From an uncultured Clostridia bacterium (GTDB lineage: Bacteria; Bacillota; Clostridia; TANB77; CAG-508): a stretch of 49,363 nt of DNA. How positions within the stretch are numbered: position 1 is the stretch's first letter; each line of letters begins with the position of its first letter. Below are positions 26,077 to 35,500 of the stretch, piece by piece. The DNA lies in contig CAKPKF010000012.1 in assembly GCA_934167175.1 (NCBI GenBank), forward strand, positions 1 through 49,363. The letters are read 5' to 3'. Made by a program: the position numbers and the translations under genes. The notes under the pieces were generated by a model. That model ran no database searches. It was not told the DNA's origin and saw only the letters and a list, made by a program, of their open reading frames with translations.

Positions 26077-26700
26077 ATGAAGGTTAGTGATTTAAATATA
26101 GAATATGATAAATTGCAATTAAAATATGGAGCAAAAGAATTAGACTCAATTTACAATGGCGGACAAGAGAGTAATCCAGATATTTGTTTTGTATTTATGA
26201 ATCCAACTGGAAAAAATATTGCAAGTGACAAAGCTTGGACTGGAAGAAAATCACCATGGCTTGGTACAAAAAATATCTGGAAACTATTTTATAAAGTTAA
26301 TCTTTTAAGTGAAGAAGCATTTAATTCAAGCAAAGAAACCAAAAGATTGGGATTATGATTTTTGTGATTATATTTATGAAGACGTTAAAAAAATAATATT
26401 TTTATAACAAATCTTGGTAAATGTACGCAATTAGATGCAAGGCCACTTGCAGATAATGTTTTAAAGATGTACTTAGATTTATTATTTCAAGAAATAGATA
26501 TAGTTAAACCTAAAACAATTGTTACATTTGGAAATCAAGTAAGTTCTATAATTTTAAATAAAAAAATATCAGTGTCAAAAAATAGAAAGATTAGTTATGA
26601 AATAGAAATAAATAAAAACAAATATAAGGTTTATCCAGTGTATTATCCAGTCGGTAATGGAATTTTTAATATAGATAAAGCCATAGAGGATATAAAGTGA
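26077..26700 (+). pseudogene. Uracil-DNA glycosylase-family gene with two frameshifts
   Basis: Uracil-DNA glycosylase-superfamily proteins excise uracil from DNA. The N-terminal motif 'FVFMNPTGKN' and the later 'IVTFGNQV' are seen in the same frame (1), but between about 26332 and 26390 the matching residues ('KPKDWDYDFCDYIYEDV') lie in frame 2. One extra base near 26327-26336 and one missing base, most simply in the A7 run at 26387-26393, explain this. Neither break has a CGG. The frame then meets TGA at 26698, with 'ILKNEV' possible beyond it. So this gene, unlike the CGG ones, seems truly decayed or mis-assembled. Confidence 0.65.
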
Positions 26701-26733
26701 ATATTAAAAAATGAAGTATGAAAGAGTGGTAAT

Positions 26734-27441
26734 ATGAAAAAAGAAAGAATAAAAATAAATAAAATTCCATCAGTAATATGGGGAGAGAAAAGTCAAAAAG
26801 CATTTATAGCAATACATGGAAATATGTCTAACAAAGAAGATGAAGTAATAAAAATATTAGCAGATGAAGTAGTAAAAAAGGGATATCAGGTAATAAGTTT
26901 TGATTTGCCAGAACATGGAGAAAGAAAAAAAGACACTAAGTATTTGTGCAAAGTTCAAAATTGTGTAAATGACTTAAAACAAATTATGGAATATGCAAAA
27001 GCAAATTACACTGAAATAAATGTATGGGCTTGCAGTATGGGAGCATATTTTAGTTTACTAGCTTATATAGGAGAAAAAATTTCAAAATGCATATTTTTAT
27101 CACCAGTTGTAAATATGAGAATAATTATAGAAAATATGATGTTGTGGAACAACACAACAGAAAATGAGTTAAAAGAAAAACAAGAAATTAAAACAAATTT
27201 TGGGCAAACATTATATTGGGACTATTATGTATATGTAAAGGAAAATCCAATAACAAATTGGGATACAAAGACATACATATTATATGGGAATAAGGATAAT
27301 ATGCAAGATGAAAATATAATTAAAAAATTTTCAAATAATTTTAATTGTGAATTAACCATTTTAGAAAATGGAGAACATTATTTTCATACAAAAGAACAAT
27401 TAGATTACTATAGGAAATGGTTAAGCAGTAAGTTGGATTAG
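26734..27441 (+). CDS. Alpha/beta hydrolase
   Basis: The 235-residue protein has the alpha/beta hydrolase plan: 'AFIAIHGNMSN' (oxyanion HG), 'VISFDLPEHGER', the nucleophile elbow 'WACSMGAYFS' with serine near residue 100 (first Gly of GxSxG replaced by Ala), 'TYILYGNKDN' with the Asp, and 'GEHYFHTKEQ' with the histidine. So the catalytic triad is in place. Its substrate is unknown. The ATG has a weak AGAGTGG site. Upstream are the damaged glycosylase gene and, 150 bases downstream, rbgA. Confidence 0.88.
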   Translation: MKKERIKINKIPSVIWGEKSQKAFIAIHGNMSNKEDEVIKILADEVVKKGYQVISFDLPEHGERKKDTKYLCKVQNCVNDLKQIMEYAKANYTEINVWACSMGAYFSLLAYIGEKISKCIFLSPVVNMRIIIENMMLWNNTTENELKEKQEIKTNFGQTLYWDYYVYVKENPITNWDTKTYILYGNKDNMQDENIIKKFSNNFNCELTILENGEHYFHTKEQLDYYRKWLSSKLD

Positions 27442-27606
27442 AAAAAAATATAGTCTTGATAGTATTGAGAGAATATGGAATTAAGAAGTGAACAAAAACA
27501 CACTTTTGTCTGAACTTGAAAAAAAGAAGATTTTATGTTAATATATAAGCGTTAAATTGGAGAAAGTAATAAGGAATTTTTATGAAAAGAAAATAAGGTG
27601 AAAAAA

Positions 27607-28500
27607 ATGAATGAAAATAAAATGAATATTAACTGGTACCCAGGTCATATGGCTAAAACCAGAAAACAAATAATGGAAGATGTTAAGTTTATAGATGTTG
27701 TTATAGAATTGTTAGATGCAAGAATACCAATATCAAGCCAAAACCCAGAAATAGCTAAAATAATAGGAAACAAAAAAAGAATAGTAGTATTGAATAAATG
27801 TGATTTAGCAAATGAAGAACAGAATAAAAGATGGGTTAAATATTTTGAACAAAAAGGTATACCAGCAGTTCTTGCAGATTCAAATTCAGGTTATGGAATA
27901 AAAAAAGTATTAATAGAAATAGAAAAAATAATGGAAGTTGAGCAAGCAATTAATGCAAAAAAAGGAAGAGTAGGAAGAAGAATAAGAGCCATAGTATTAG
28001 GAATACCTAATGTAGGAAAATCTTCTTTTATAAATAGAATAGCTAAAAGAGCAACTGCACAGGTTGGTAATAAACCAGGAGTTACAAGAACTAAACAATG
28101 GATACGTCTTAATGAAAAAATAGAACTATTAGATACACCAGGAGTTTTATGGCCAAAGTTTGAGAGTGAAGAAGTAGCATTAAACTTATCATATACAGGA
28201 ACAATAAAGGAAGATGTTTTAGAAAGAACAGAAATAGCATTTTACTTATTAAAATTCTTAATAAAAAATCATTTAAAAGAGTTATGCTCAAGATATAAAA
28301 TAGAAAAAGAACAAGTATTAGAAATAATGAATCAAGAACAAAGTGAAGCTATAAATATAATGGATGTAATGAATGTAATAGCAAAAAAAAGAGGAGCTAT
28401 ATTATCAGGCGGAAGAATAAATGAAGAAAAAATAGCAAAAATTTTGCTAGATGAATTTAAAAATGGGGAAGTAGGTAAGATAACAATAGAAACAATATAA
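27607..28500 (+). CDS. rbgA: Ribosome biogenesis GTPase RbgA (YlqF)
   Basis: RbgA helps late assembly of the 50S subunit. It is a circularly permuted GTPase, and the order G4-G1-G3 is visible: 'VLNKCDLA', then 'GIPNVGKSSF', then 'DTPGVLWP'. The 297-residue protein starts 'MNENKMNINWYPGHMAKTRK', containing the conserved WYPGHM. The ATG at 27607 has AAGGTG 4-5 bases upstream; GTG at 27598 is a less likely start. It is followed by mrnC (20 bases), a ribosome-processing partner. No CGG codon, although 'TCAGGCGGAAGA' holds the triplet out of phase. Confidence 0.95.
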   Translation: MNENKMNINWYPGHMAKTRKQIMEDVKFIDVVIELLDARIPISSQNPEIAKIIGNKKRIVVLNKCDLANEEQNKRWVKYFEQKGIPAVLADSNSGYGIKKVLIEIEKIMEVEQAINAKKGRVGRRIRAIVLGIPNVGKSSFINRIAKRATAQVGNKPGVTRTKQWIRLNEKIELLDTPGVLWPKFESEEVALNLSYTGTIKEDVLERTEIAFYLLKFLIKNHLKELCSRYKIEKEQVLEIMNQEQSEAINIMDVMNVIAKKRGAILSGGRINEEKIAKILLDEFKNGEVGKITIETI

Positions 28501-28520
28501 AAGAAAAGGAAGTAATGTAA

Positions 28521-28931
28521 ATGTACGAAAACATAGTGGATAGAACTAAAACACCAGAAGAAGTAAATTTGATGTCACCGCTTACATGGGCATATGTTGG
28601 AGATTGTGTGTATGAGCTATTTATAAGAACTCATTTTATAAATACAACAAATTTGAAACCACATAACTTACATATTGAAGCAATAAAGTATGTAAAGGCA
28701 CAAGCTCAGGCAGAAATTTTAGAACAATTAAAAGAAAATCTAACAGATGAAGAAAAAGATATAGTTAGAAGAGGAAGAAATACACAAAATCATCATATAC
28801 CTAAAAATGCAAATGTGAATGATTATATGTATTCAACAGCTTTTGAAGCATTGATTGGTTATCTATATTTAACAAAACAAGATGAAAGAGTAAAAGAAAT
28901 ACTAAATATGTGTATAAAAATGAAAAAATGA
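28521..28931 (+). CDS. mrnC: Mini-ribonuclease III
   Basis: Mini-III is a dimeric RNase III without a double-stranded-RNA-binding domain that matures 23S rRNA in Firmicutes. The 136-residue protein has 'LTWAYVGDCVYELFIR' with the catalytic Asp, 'RRGRNTQNHHIPKNA', and 'YMYSTAFEALIGYLYL' with the acidic partner Glu. GGAAGTAA precedes the ATG. The stop codon is TGA, one of several genes that use TGA as stop here, which rules against TGA being read as Trp. It follows rbgA in what is probably a two-gene transcript. Confidence 0.95.
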   Translation: MYENIVDRTKTPEEVNLMSPLTWAYVGDCVYELFIRTHFINTTNLKPHNLHIEAIKYVKAQAQAEILEQLKENLTDEEKDIVRRGRNTQNHHIPKNANVNDYMYSTAFEALIGYLYLTKQDERVKEILNMCIKMKK

Positions 28932-28961
28932 TTGACTATATAGGTAAAAATATGTTATAAA
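28932..28961 (+). promoter_or_regulatory. Promoter of tRNA-Glu
   Basis: TTGACT (28932-28937), 18-base spacer, TATAAA (28956-28961). Confidence 0.65.
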
Positions 28962-28977
28962 TATGTATGTAACATAT

Positions 28978-29052
28978 GGCCCGTTGGTCAAGCGGCTAAG
29001 ACGCCACCCTCTCAAGGTGGAATCATGGGTTCGATTCCCGTACGGGTCACCA
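28978..29052 (+). tRNA. tRNA-Glu (CUC)
   Basis: A 75-base cloverleaf with encoded CCA: acceptor GGCCCGT/ACGGGTC, anticodon stem CCACC/GGTGG, loop CTCTCAA with anticodon CUC, T arm ATGGG TTCGATT CCCGT. It reads only GAG, a minor codon in this AT-rich genome, so a UUC tRNA must exist elsewhere. Confidence 0.95.
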
Positions 29053-29067
29053 AACAAATAAAACACT

Positions 29068-29111
29068 AGAGTATCAATGATTACAAGTTATAATCTTGAT
29101 GCTCTGTTTTT
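29068..29111 (+). terminator. Terminator after tRNA-Glu
   Basis: AGAGTATCAA pairs with TTGATGCTCT (one G-U) around an 18-base loop, then TGTTTTT. Confidence 0.8.
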
Positions 29112-29147
29112 ATATAAATGAATTAGAAAAAAGGAGAGCTATTAAAA

Positions 29148-30047
29148 ATGCTAGAAAAATTAGATAATTGTGTATTATGTCCACATAAATGTAATGTAAA
29201 TAGAAACAAAGGAGAATTAGGCAGATGCAAAATGAATAGCAATATAAAAATTGCATTATATTCATTACATAAATTTGAAGAACCATGTATAAGTGGAAAA
29301 AATGGTTCTGGAACAATATTTTTTACAGGTTGCAATTTGTCATGCATATATTGTCAAAATTATAAAATAAGCCAAGAACATATAGGAAAAGAAATAACTG
29401 TAGAAAGATTAGCTGAGATATTTATAGAACAACAAGAAAAAGGTGCAGAAAACATAAATTTAGTTACTCCAACAATGTATGTGTATCATATAATAGAAGC
29501 AATAGATTTAGCTAGAAAAAGTGGTCTAAAAATACCGATAGTATATAATTCTAATGGTTATGAAAGCTTAGAAACATTGAGGTTACTTGAAGGGTATATA
29601 GATGTATATCTTCCAGATTTAAAATATGCTGTTGATAAAATTGGAAAGAGGTATTCAAAAATAGATAATTATTTTGAAATTGCAACTAATGCGGTAAAAG
29701 AAATGTATAGACAAGTGGGAGCACCAAAATTTAATAAACAAGGGATTATACAACAAGGACTTATAATAAGACATTTAATATTGCCGAATAATATATTAAA
29801 TTCAAAACTTATATTAAGCTGGATAAAAAATAATATAGATGAAAATGTATATATAAGTTTAATGGCACAGTATTTTCCGACATATTTAGCGAAAAATGAA
29901 AGTAGTATAAATAGAAAAGTAAACGAAAGAGAATATAATTCAATAATCAATTATATGGAAAAAATAGGATTAAAAAAAGGGTATATTCAAGATTTAGAAG
30001 AAAATGAAGAACAATATGTTCCAGATTTCGATAGAGAAAAATATTAA
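29148..30047 (+). CDS. Radical SAM protein, PflA-like (COG1313 type)
   Basis: The 299-residue protein is a radical SAM enzyme similar to pyruvate formate-lyase activating proteins. It has an N-terminal cysteine cluster ('CVLCPHKCNVNRNKGELGRC', residues ~7-27) and the SAM cluster 'CNLSCIYCQNYKIS' (Cx3Cx2C). Later motifs are 'VYNSNGYESLETL' and 'DVYLPDLKYA'. The extra N-terminal cysteines fit the PflX/AmmeMemoRadiSam-like group, whose substrates are mostly unknown. AAGGAGAG lies 9 bases before the ATG. Single gene, convergent with the LonB-type protease gene. Confidence 0.88.
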   Translation: MLEKLDNCVLCPHKCNVNRNKGELGRCKMNSNIKIALYSLHKFEEPCISGKNGSGTIFFTGCNLSCIYCQNYKISQEHIGKEITVERLAEIFIEQQEKGAENINLVTPTMYVYHIIEAIDLARKSGLKIPIVYNSNGYESLETLRLLEGYIDVYLPDLKYAVDKIGKRYSKIDNYFEIATNAVKEMYRQVGAPKFNKQGIIQQGLIIRHLILPNNILNSKLILSWIKNNIDENVYISLMAQYFPTYLAKNESSINRKVNEREYNSIINYMEKIGLKKGYIQDLEENEEQYVPDFDREKY

Positions 30048-30079
30048 TAAAAAAAGTTAAAGAAAACAAATAAGAAACT

Positions 30080-30118
30080 AAAAAGAAGAAAGATATTTTT
30101 TAATCTTTCTTCTTTTTT
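30080..30118. terminator. Bidirectional terminator between radical SAM and Lon genes
   Basis: AAAAAGAAGAAAGAT and its exact complement around an 8-base T-rich loop, with A and T runs at the ends. Confidence 0.88.
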
Positions 30119-30126
30119 GAAATGTA

Positions 30127-32514
30127 TTATTTTGATTTACTAGTTACTTCAGCATATTTTTTTAGTTTTTCATAAACTAAATGATTTATAGTACCAGCAG
30201 GGAATTTTCCATTTTTATCCTTCTTACCAGCTGGAACTCCAGTTAATATTTCAATTCCTTCTGCAATGTTAGATATTGCGTAAATATGGAATTCACCTTT
30301 TTTAACAGATTCAACTACTTCATCTGATAAATTAAGATTTCTAACATTTTGTATAGGAATAACAACTCCATGTGAACCATTAAATCCACGCATCTTACAA
30401 ATTTGATAAAATCCTTCTATTTTTTCATTAACGCCACCAATTGGTTGTATTTCTCCTTTTTGATTTACAGAACCAGTTACAGCAATAGATTGGTTTATAG
30501 GAACACCAGATAAACTAGATAAAATTGCATATAACTCTGTACTAGATGCACTATCTCCATCAACACCGTTATATAGTTGTTCAAAACAAATGCTAGCAGA
30601 AAGAGATAATGGAATATCTTGTGCAAACATTTCTCCTAAATATCCACTAAGAATCAAGACTCCTTTTGAGTGAGAAGAACCAGAAAGTTCAACTTCTCTT
30701 TCAACATTTATAATTCCACTTTTTCCGGTATAAGTATTAGCGGTTATTTTAGAAGGTTTACCAAAAGAGTAGTCGCCAATAGTTAAAATTGTTAATCCAT
30801 TAATTTCTCCAACATTAAATCCTTCTGTAGAAATTAATAGAGTGTTTTCTTTTATCATTTCTAAATATCTAGAGTCATATTTTTTAACTCTTTCAATTCT
30901 TTCAGTTAATGCTTTTTCTATAAATTCTTTAGTAACAATTTTAGATTTAGACATTTTTGCCCATGTACAAGCTTCAGCTATAATTTCAGATAAATCATTG
31001 AACCTAGTTGATAATTTATTTTTGCTATCAGCAAGGCGAGAGGCATATTCAATTACTTTAGCAACAGCATATTTGTCAAGATGAAGTAATCCTTCTTGTT
31101 CACAGAAACCATGGATAAATCTTGATAGTTTTAAAATATTTTCATCTGTAAAAGGAGCATCATCTTCAAATTCTACTTTAACTTTAAATAATTTCCTAAA
31201 ATCTTCATCGCAAGCTAAAAGAGCGTGATATATTTCAGCATTACCAATTAGAACAACTTTTACATCTAGTGGAATTGGCTCAGGCTTTAGCGATACCATT
31301 ACCATAGAAGAACGTTGATCAGCAGTGTTTTCTATATTTATTTGTTTTACTCTAAGAGCTTTTTTCAAAGCTTCATAACATAATGGATTTAGTAATAAAT
31401 CTTTTGCTTGGAAAATAATATATCCACCATTAGCTTTATGAAGTAATCCTGGTTTTAACATAGTATAATCAGTTTTTAATGAACCAAAATAATTTTCATA
31501 CTCCAATTTTCCAAAAATATTATGATAAGTATAATTGGAATCCATAATAACAGGAGCACCTTCTAATTGGCTATTATCAATAAAAAGGTTTACTTTATAA
31601 TTAATCCAAGGTTTTGGTGGCTCTTGGTTAGGGGCATTTTGAATAATCTGGGCAGGTGAATCGTCTATTAAGAATTTGGATATATTTTTTAGAATATCTT
31701 GTTTTATATCACTTAAAAATTTATTTATTTTTTTATTTCTCTTATATTTTGCTTTAACATAATTTACATGTATGTTAACAGTAAGTAGTGCAATATTTGA
31801 TTGCCATTCTTCTAATTTTTTATCAGCTTGTTTTTCTACAGCCTTGATTTCGCTAATTACAGACATAATTTGTTCTTGTACTAGAGCAGATTTTTCTTCA
31901 AATTCTCTTTTTATATTATCATCTAATTGGTCAAATTCTTCTTCTTCTATAGTTTTTCCATTAATAACAGGAAGCATATAAATACCTGTTTGTGTAGTTT
32001 GAATTTTAAAACCATATTTTGCGGCTTCTTCATTTAGTTTATCTAGTAAAAAAGTTCTTCTTTGTTCAAATTCTTGTCTTATTAATTGTTTTTCTTTTTC
32101 AAAATCTTCATTACTAAAAGTTCTATTAATGTCTAACTTAATATCTCTTATAAAAGTTTCCATTGTTTCTTGAAATTCTTTACCTTGACCAGCAGGTAAA
32201 GAAACAGCTATTGGCTCATTTGGATTGTCAAAATTATATATATAACACCAATCTTGAGGTTTCTTCTTTTTTATAGCTATTTTATCTAAATAATTTTTTG
32301 TGTACATAGTTTTACCAACACCACTAGGTCCTTCTAGATAAAGATTATAGCCTTTTACATCAACGTGTACTCCAAATTCTAAAGCTTTTATACCTCTATC
32401 TTGTCCAATTCCTGTTGTAATTGGCTCAAGTTCTGCTGTTGTTTCAAATTTTAGTTTTTCCGCATTATATGATTTTTTTAAATCTGTATAACGTAATTCG
32501 TTAGTTTTTTTCAT
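30127..32514 (-). CDS. LonB-type ATP-dependent protease
   Basis: This 795-residue protein belongs to the COG1067 Lon-like proteases (AAA_32 type), not the classical LonA. The Walker A 'EGPSGVGKT' is at residues 61-69, there is a long inserted coiled-coil region (residues ~120-260), a second ATPase part with 'KANGGYIIFQAKDLL' and 'VVLIGNAEIYHALL', and a C-terminal Lon protease domain with the catalytic serine in 'GDSASSTELYAIL' and the lysine in 'GVNEKIEGFY'. GGAGGG lies 7 bases before the ATG. It stands alone on the minus strand, downstream of the tsaE-tsaB-rimI operon and possibly in its transcript (28-base gap). Confidence 0.93.
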   Translation of the reverse strand: MKKTNELRYTDLKKSYNAEKLKFETTAELEPITTGIGQDRGIKALEFGVHVDVKGYNLYLEGPSGVGKTMYTKNYLDKIAIKKKKPQDWCYIYNFDNPNEPIAVSLPAGQGKEFQETMETFIRDIKLDINRTFSNEDFEKEKQLIRQEFEQRRTFLLDKLNEEAAKYGFKIQTTQTGIYMLPVINGKTIEEEEFDQLDDNIKREFEEKSALVQEQIMSVISEIKAVEKQADKKLEEWQSNIALLTVNIHVNYVKAKYKRNKKINKFLSDIKQDILKNISKFLIDDSPAQIIQNAPNQEPPKPWINYKVNLFIDNSQLEGAPVIMDSNYTYHNIFGKLEYENYFGSLKTDYTMLKPGLLHKANGGYIIFQAKDLLLNPLCYEALKKALRVKQINIENTADQRSSMVMVSLKPEPIPLDVKVVLIGNAEIYHALLACDEDFRKLFKVKVEFEDDAPFTDENILKLSRFIHGFCEQEGLLHLDKYAVAKVIEYASRLADSKNKLSTRFNDLSEIIAEACTWAKMSKSKIVTKEFIEKALTERIERVKKYDSRYLEMIKENTLLISTEGFNVGEINGLTILTIGDYSFGKPSKITANTYTGKSGIINVEREVELSGSSHSKGVLILSGYLGEMFAQDIPLSLSASICFEQLYNGVDGDSASSTELYAILSSLSGVPINQSIAVTGSVNQKGEIQPIGGVNEKIEGFYQICKMRGFNGSHGVVIPIQNVRNLNLSDEVVESVKKGEFHIYAISNIAEGIEILTGVPAGKKDKNGKFPAGTINHLVYEKLKKYAEVTSKSK

Positions 32515-32542
32515 TTGTTTCCCTCCATTAAAATATATTTAT

Positions 32543-32980
32543 TTAAAATGACAAAGTCATAATTATAGCATCATCAGTACCATTGTAGTAATTTTTGCGT
32601 ATACCAACATTAAGAAAATTATATTTAGAATAAAGTTTTAGTGCTGGAATATTATTTTCATTTACTTCTAAAGTTATAGAGTTTGCATCTTTGTTTTTTG
32701 ATACTTCTATTAGTTTTTCCAAAATTTTAGATCCTATATGTAAATTTCTTTTGTTTTTCTTAACAACAATATTTGTTATATGAAATTCATCAATACATTT
32801 CCAAATCCCACCAAATCCAACTATTTCATCATCATTCAGTGCAACAAAATAGGTAGAAGAAGGATTTTCAAGTTCTGATTTAAAAACATTATAATTCCAA
32901 AAGTTATCAAAGTCAATTTCTAAGGTATCTGAAATACAATTTAAATCTGAAATATTCATTTCTCTAATTGTTAAGTTCAT
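32543..32980 (-). CDS. rimI: Ribosomal-protein-alanine N-acetyltransferase-like protein
   Basis: RimI acetylates the N-terminal alanine of S18 and related proteins. The 145-residue GNAT protein begins 'MNLTIREMNISDLNCISDTL', with the acetyl-CoA loop in 'KKNKRNLHIGSKIL' and the end 'LYSKYNFLNVGIRKNYY', typical RimI. The start overlaps the end of tsaB by 17 bases, so they are coupled. The neighbourhood tsaE-tsaB-rimI is widespread in Firmicutes, which supports the name even though GNAT substrate calls from sequence are uncertain. Last gene of a three-gene operon. Confidence 0.88.
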   Translation of the reverse strand: MNLTIREMNISDLNCISDTLEIDFDNFWNYNVFKSELENPSSTYFVALNDDEIVGFGGIWKCIDEFHITNIVVKKNKRNLHIGSKILEKLIEVSKNKDANSITLEVNENNIPALKLYSKYNFLNVGIRKNYYNGTDDAIIMTLSF

Positions 32981-33674
32981 TTTTTTTCACATCCATTAAT
33001 CTTTCAGCTTGAGATTTTTTTAGATAAATAGGGGAAAGAGTACTAGATGTTCCAACATACCCCGAATTATATTTATCAAGTGCAGAAAGACCAATACTAA
33101 TTGCACTTTCTTTATTAAGGTTTTCACCTACAAAACAAGCTGAATTAGATAAATAATTTTCAATAATTGATTTATATACTATAGAGCCATCGCCAACAAA
33201 AGTAATTTTGTCATTATATTTTTTTAGCATAGGTAATATATTTTCTATGTTATCAGATATATACTCGTCCTGTAGTGTGTATGTATTATTTTCAAGTTTA
33301 AAAACTGAGCAATAAACATTGTTGTGTTTAGCATCAATTAAAGAACAAATAAATCCATTTTGATGTACATTATAAGCAAGCCCTTCTAACGAAGTTATTC
33401 CAACAACAGGAATAGAAGTGGCATCATAAAAAGCCTTCAACGTAGCAATTCCTATTCTTATTCCAGTGAAAGAGCCAGGACCTACTGAACAAGCTAATAA
33501 GTTAATATCTTTTAAATGCAAGTTACACTCGTTTAAAGTAGAGTCAATAAGTGGCATTAATTTTTCAGAATGAGTATTTTTATCATCTATATTTTTACAT
33601 AAAATAACTTTTTTATCATCTAAAATAGCAACAGAGCATATATTAGATGAAGTACTTATACTTAGTATTTTCAA
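32964..33674 (-). CDS. tsaB: tRNA t6A synthesis protein TsaB
   Basis: TsaB is the ASKHA-fold partner of TsaD in the complex that transfers threonylcarbamoyl to A37 of ANN-reading tRNAs. The 236-residue protein begins 'MKILSISTSSNICSVAILDD' and has 'ACSVGPGSFTGIRIGI', the family signature. It overlaps tsaE by 4 bases (ATGA) and rimI by 17, so the three are translationally coupled. TsaD, the catalytic partner, is encoded ~9 kb away and needs the CGG shift to be made. There is no CGG codon here. Confidence 0.95.
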   Translation of the reverse strand: MKILSISTSSNICSVAILDDKKVILCKNIDDKNTHSEKLMPLIDSTLNECNLHLKDINLLACSVGPGSFTGIRIGIATLKAFYDATSIPVVGITSLEGLAYNVHQNGFICSLIDAKHNNVYCSVFKLENNTYTLQDEYISDNIENILPMLKKYNDKITFVGDGSIVYKSIIENYLSNSACFVGENLNKESAISIGLSALDKYNSGYVGTSSTLSPIYLKKSQAERLMDVKKNELNN

Positions 33675-34144
33675 TTTAAAGTCTCCTTATTTAGATTATT
33701 TATAATATCATTAAATTTATTTCCTTTGCAATCAATAATAAGTTTTCGTGAAAGTTCATTATTTAAATCTTTTTCTATAGTAATTTTAATATAATCTTCA
33801 GGAAGTATATCTTCAATAATTTCTCCCCATTCTATGATAGAAATTCCATTTTCTAAATATTCTTCTCCACCTATTGCATAAAACTCATCTGAACTAGAAA
33901 GTCGATAGACATCAAAGTGATAAATATTTATACCATCTTTGTGGTATTCATTAACAATAGTGAATGTTGGGCTAGAAATTTCTTCTTCTAAATTAAAAAA
34001 GCCTAAAAAGCCTTCAGTAAATTTTGTCTTGCCAGCTCCTAAATCACCAGATAAAACAATGGTATCTCCAGATTTCAAGTAAGAAGCCAATTTTTTTGCA
34101 AATTCCATAGTCTCTTTTTCTGAATTAGAAATAAGTGTATACAT
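33671..34144 (-). CDS. tsaE: tRNA t6A synthesis ATPase TsaE
   Basis: TsaE is the small P-loop ATPase that resets the TsaBD complex. The protein (157 residues from the second ATG) has the Walker A 'SGDLGAGKTKFTEG', 'SPTFTIVNEY' and 'FDVYRLSSSDEF', in family order. I chose the ATG at 34144 as AAGGA lies 9 bases upstream; the ATG at 34150 would leave a 3-base spacing. First gene of the tsaE-tsaB-rimI operon. The 214-base region before it also holds the promoter of the divergent cadherin-like protein gene. Confidence 0.95.
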   Translation of the reverse strand: MYTLISNSEKETMEFAKKLASYLKSGDTIVLSGDLGAGKTKFTEGFLGFFNLEEEISSPTFTIVNEYHKDGINIYHFDVYRLSSSDEFYAIGGEEYLENGISIIEWGEIIEDILPEDYIKITIEKDLNNELSRKLIIDCKGNKFNDIINNLNKETLN

Positions 34145-34287
34145 AAACATTCATCCTTTACTTAATATCAGTTTATATTGTATATTAACTAAAGTTATTT
34201 GTAAACAGATATTATAAAAATAAGCAAGTAATTCTGAGAAAAGTTTAGATAATGTCTAAATAATTGTATAAAAAATAGAATAATTGT

Positions 34288-34317
34288 ATTGACTTGCTTT
34301 TTATAACAATGATATAC
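34288..34317 (+). promoter_or_regulatory. Promoter of the cadherin-like protein gene
   Basis: TTGACT (34288-34293), 18-base spacer, TATACT (34312-34317). Confidence 0.65.
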
Positions 34318-34364
34318 TCAAAACAAAAAAACAAACAAATTGCGACACAAAAGAGGAGGTTAAA

Positions 34365-35471
34365 ATGCTAGAAAACAATCAGCTGATGGTAATAGATAAT
34401 AAAAAGAGGAACAGACACATTAGTATAATAATTGGAGTTACAATGTTATTATCAATTATTATGAGTATTATACCAATTGTGAGTAATACATATGCAACAA
34501 ACATAACTGAAAATGAAAAAACAAACACAACAGCAAGTACAACTAATGAAACCACAACTTCAAAAGAGGATAAAGAAAACAATACAATTCAAGATACAAC
34601 AAAAAATACTAACAATACAAAAAGTAATGCAAGCACAAATAAAACTAAAAAAACAGATAATACGAGTAAAAGTTCTAAATCAAATAATGCTAATTTAAAA
34701 GAATTAGGAGTAAAACCAAACGATTTCAAAGGCTTTAATCCTAGTAGAACATCATATAATATAACAGTAGAAAATAATGTAGAAAATATAGAAATTTATG
34801 CAGTAGCTCAACATGCTAAGGCATCAATAGCAGGAAACGGAAAGAAGAGTCTAAAAGAAGGAAAAAATGCTTTTAATGTAATAGTAACGGCAGAAGATAA
34901 CACTAAAAAAACGTATACAATAACAGTTAATAGAAAAAGTGAAAATTCAGAAGAAAGTGATGAAGAAAAAAATAATAATGATGCAATTTTATCTGAACTA
35001 GAAGTAAAAAATATAGATTTGAACCCAGAATTTTCACCAGATATATATGAATATAACATAACACTAACAGATGAAGTGGATAAGCTAGATATAATTGCGG
35101 TATCAGAGAAAAATGATGCTACTATAGAAATATTAGGAAATGAAAATCTAGCTATTGGAGAAAATGTAATAACAATTCTAGTAAAAGAGAATGAAAAGGA
35201 AGTATCTACATACCAACTTATAGTTAATAAAAAGCAACCACTAGCTAGTAATCAAGAAGAAATTTCAGAAGTGTTAGAGCAAAATACTGCTTGGAGTAAT
35301 AAAAAGAAAATTATAATAATTGCAATTATAGCTGTAATATGTATAGCTGGAATTATGGCATTGATAATAAGATATAAGCATACAGATGGAAAAAAAGAAG
35401 ACGTAAAAGAAGCGGATGGTAATAAAAAAGAAAAAACAAAAGGAAAGAAAAAACCTAAAAGAATGAATTAA
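34365..35471 (+). CDS. Surface protein with two cadherin-like beta-sandwich domains
   Basis: The 368-residue protein has a membrane segment near the N-terminus ('IIIGVTMLLSIIMSIIPIVS') that may be a signal peptide ending 'NTYAT', then a Thr/Asn/Lys-rich spacer (residues 45-110), two repeats of the cadherin-like beta-sandwich type (PF12733-like; 'LKELGVKPNDFKGFNPSRTS' and 'LSELEVKNIDLNPEFSPDI'), a second membrane helix ('KIIIIAIIAVICIAGIMALI'), and a basic Lys-rich tail. So it spans the membrane with the domains outside. AGGAGG lies 8 bases before the ATG. Probably a cell-wall-associated protein of unknown ligand. Confidence 0.8.
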   Translation: MLENNQLMVIDNKKRNRHISIIIGVTMLLSIIMSIIPIVSNTYATNITENEKTNTTASTTNETTTSKEDKENNTIQDTTKNTNNTKSNASTNKTKKTDNTSKSSKSNNANLKELGVKPNDFKGFNPSRTSYNITVENNVENIEIYAVAQHAKASIAGNGKKSLKEGKNAFNVIVTAEDNTKKTYTITVNRKSENSEESDEEKNNNDAILSELEVKNIDLNPEFSPDIYEYNITLTDEVDKLDIIAVSEKNDATIEILGNENLAIGENVITILVKENEKEVSTYQLIVNKKQPLASNQEEISEVLEQNTAWSNKKKIIIIAIIAVICIAGIMALIIRYKHTDGKKEDVKEADGNKKEKTKGKKKPKRMN

Positions 35472-35500
35472 AATAGGATAGCTTAAGGCTATCCTATTTT
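35470..35500. terminator. Bidirectional terminator between the cadherin-like and mutS2 genes
   Basis: AAAATAGGATAGC and its complement around TTAAG; it overlaps the stop codons of both convergent genes. Confidence 0.88.

Noticed and set aside
26698..26730. TGA read as tryptophan (the uracil-DNA glycosylase gene could continue past TGA)
   Set aside because: Other intact genes here end in TGA (for example mrnC), and TGG is used for tryptophan throughout. The gene is already damaged.
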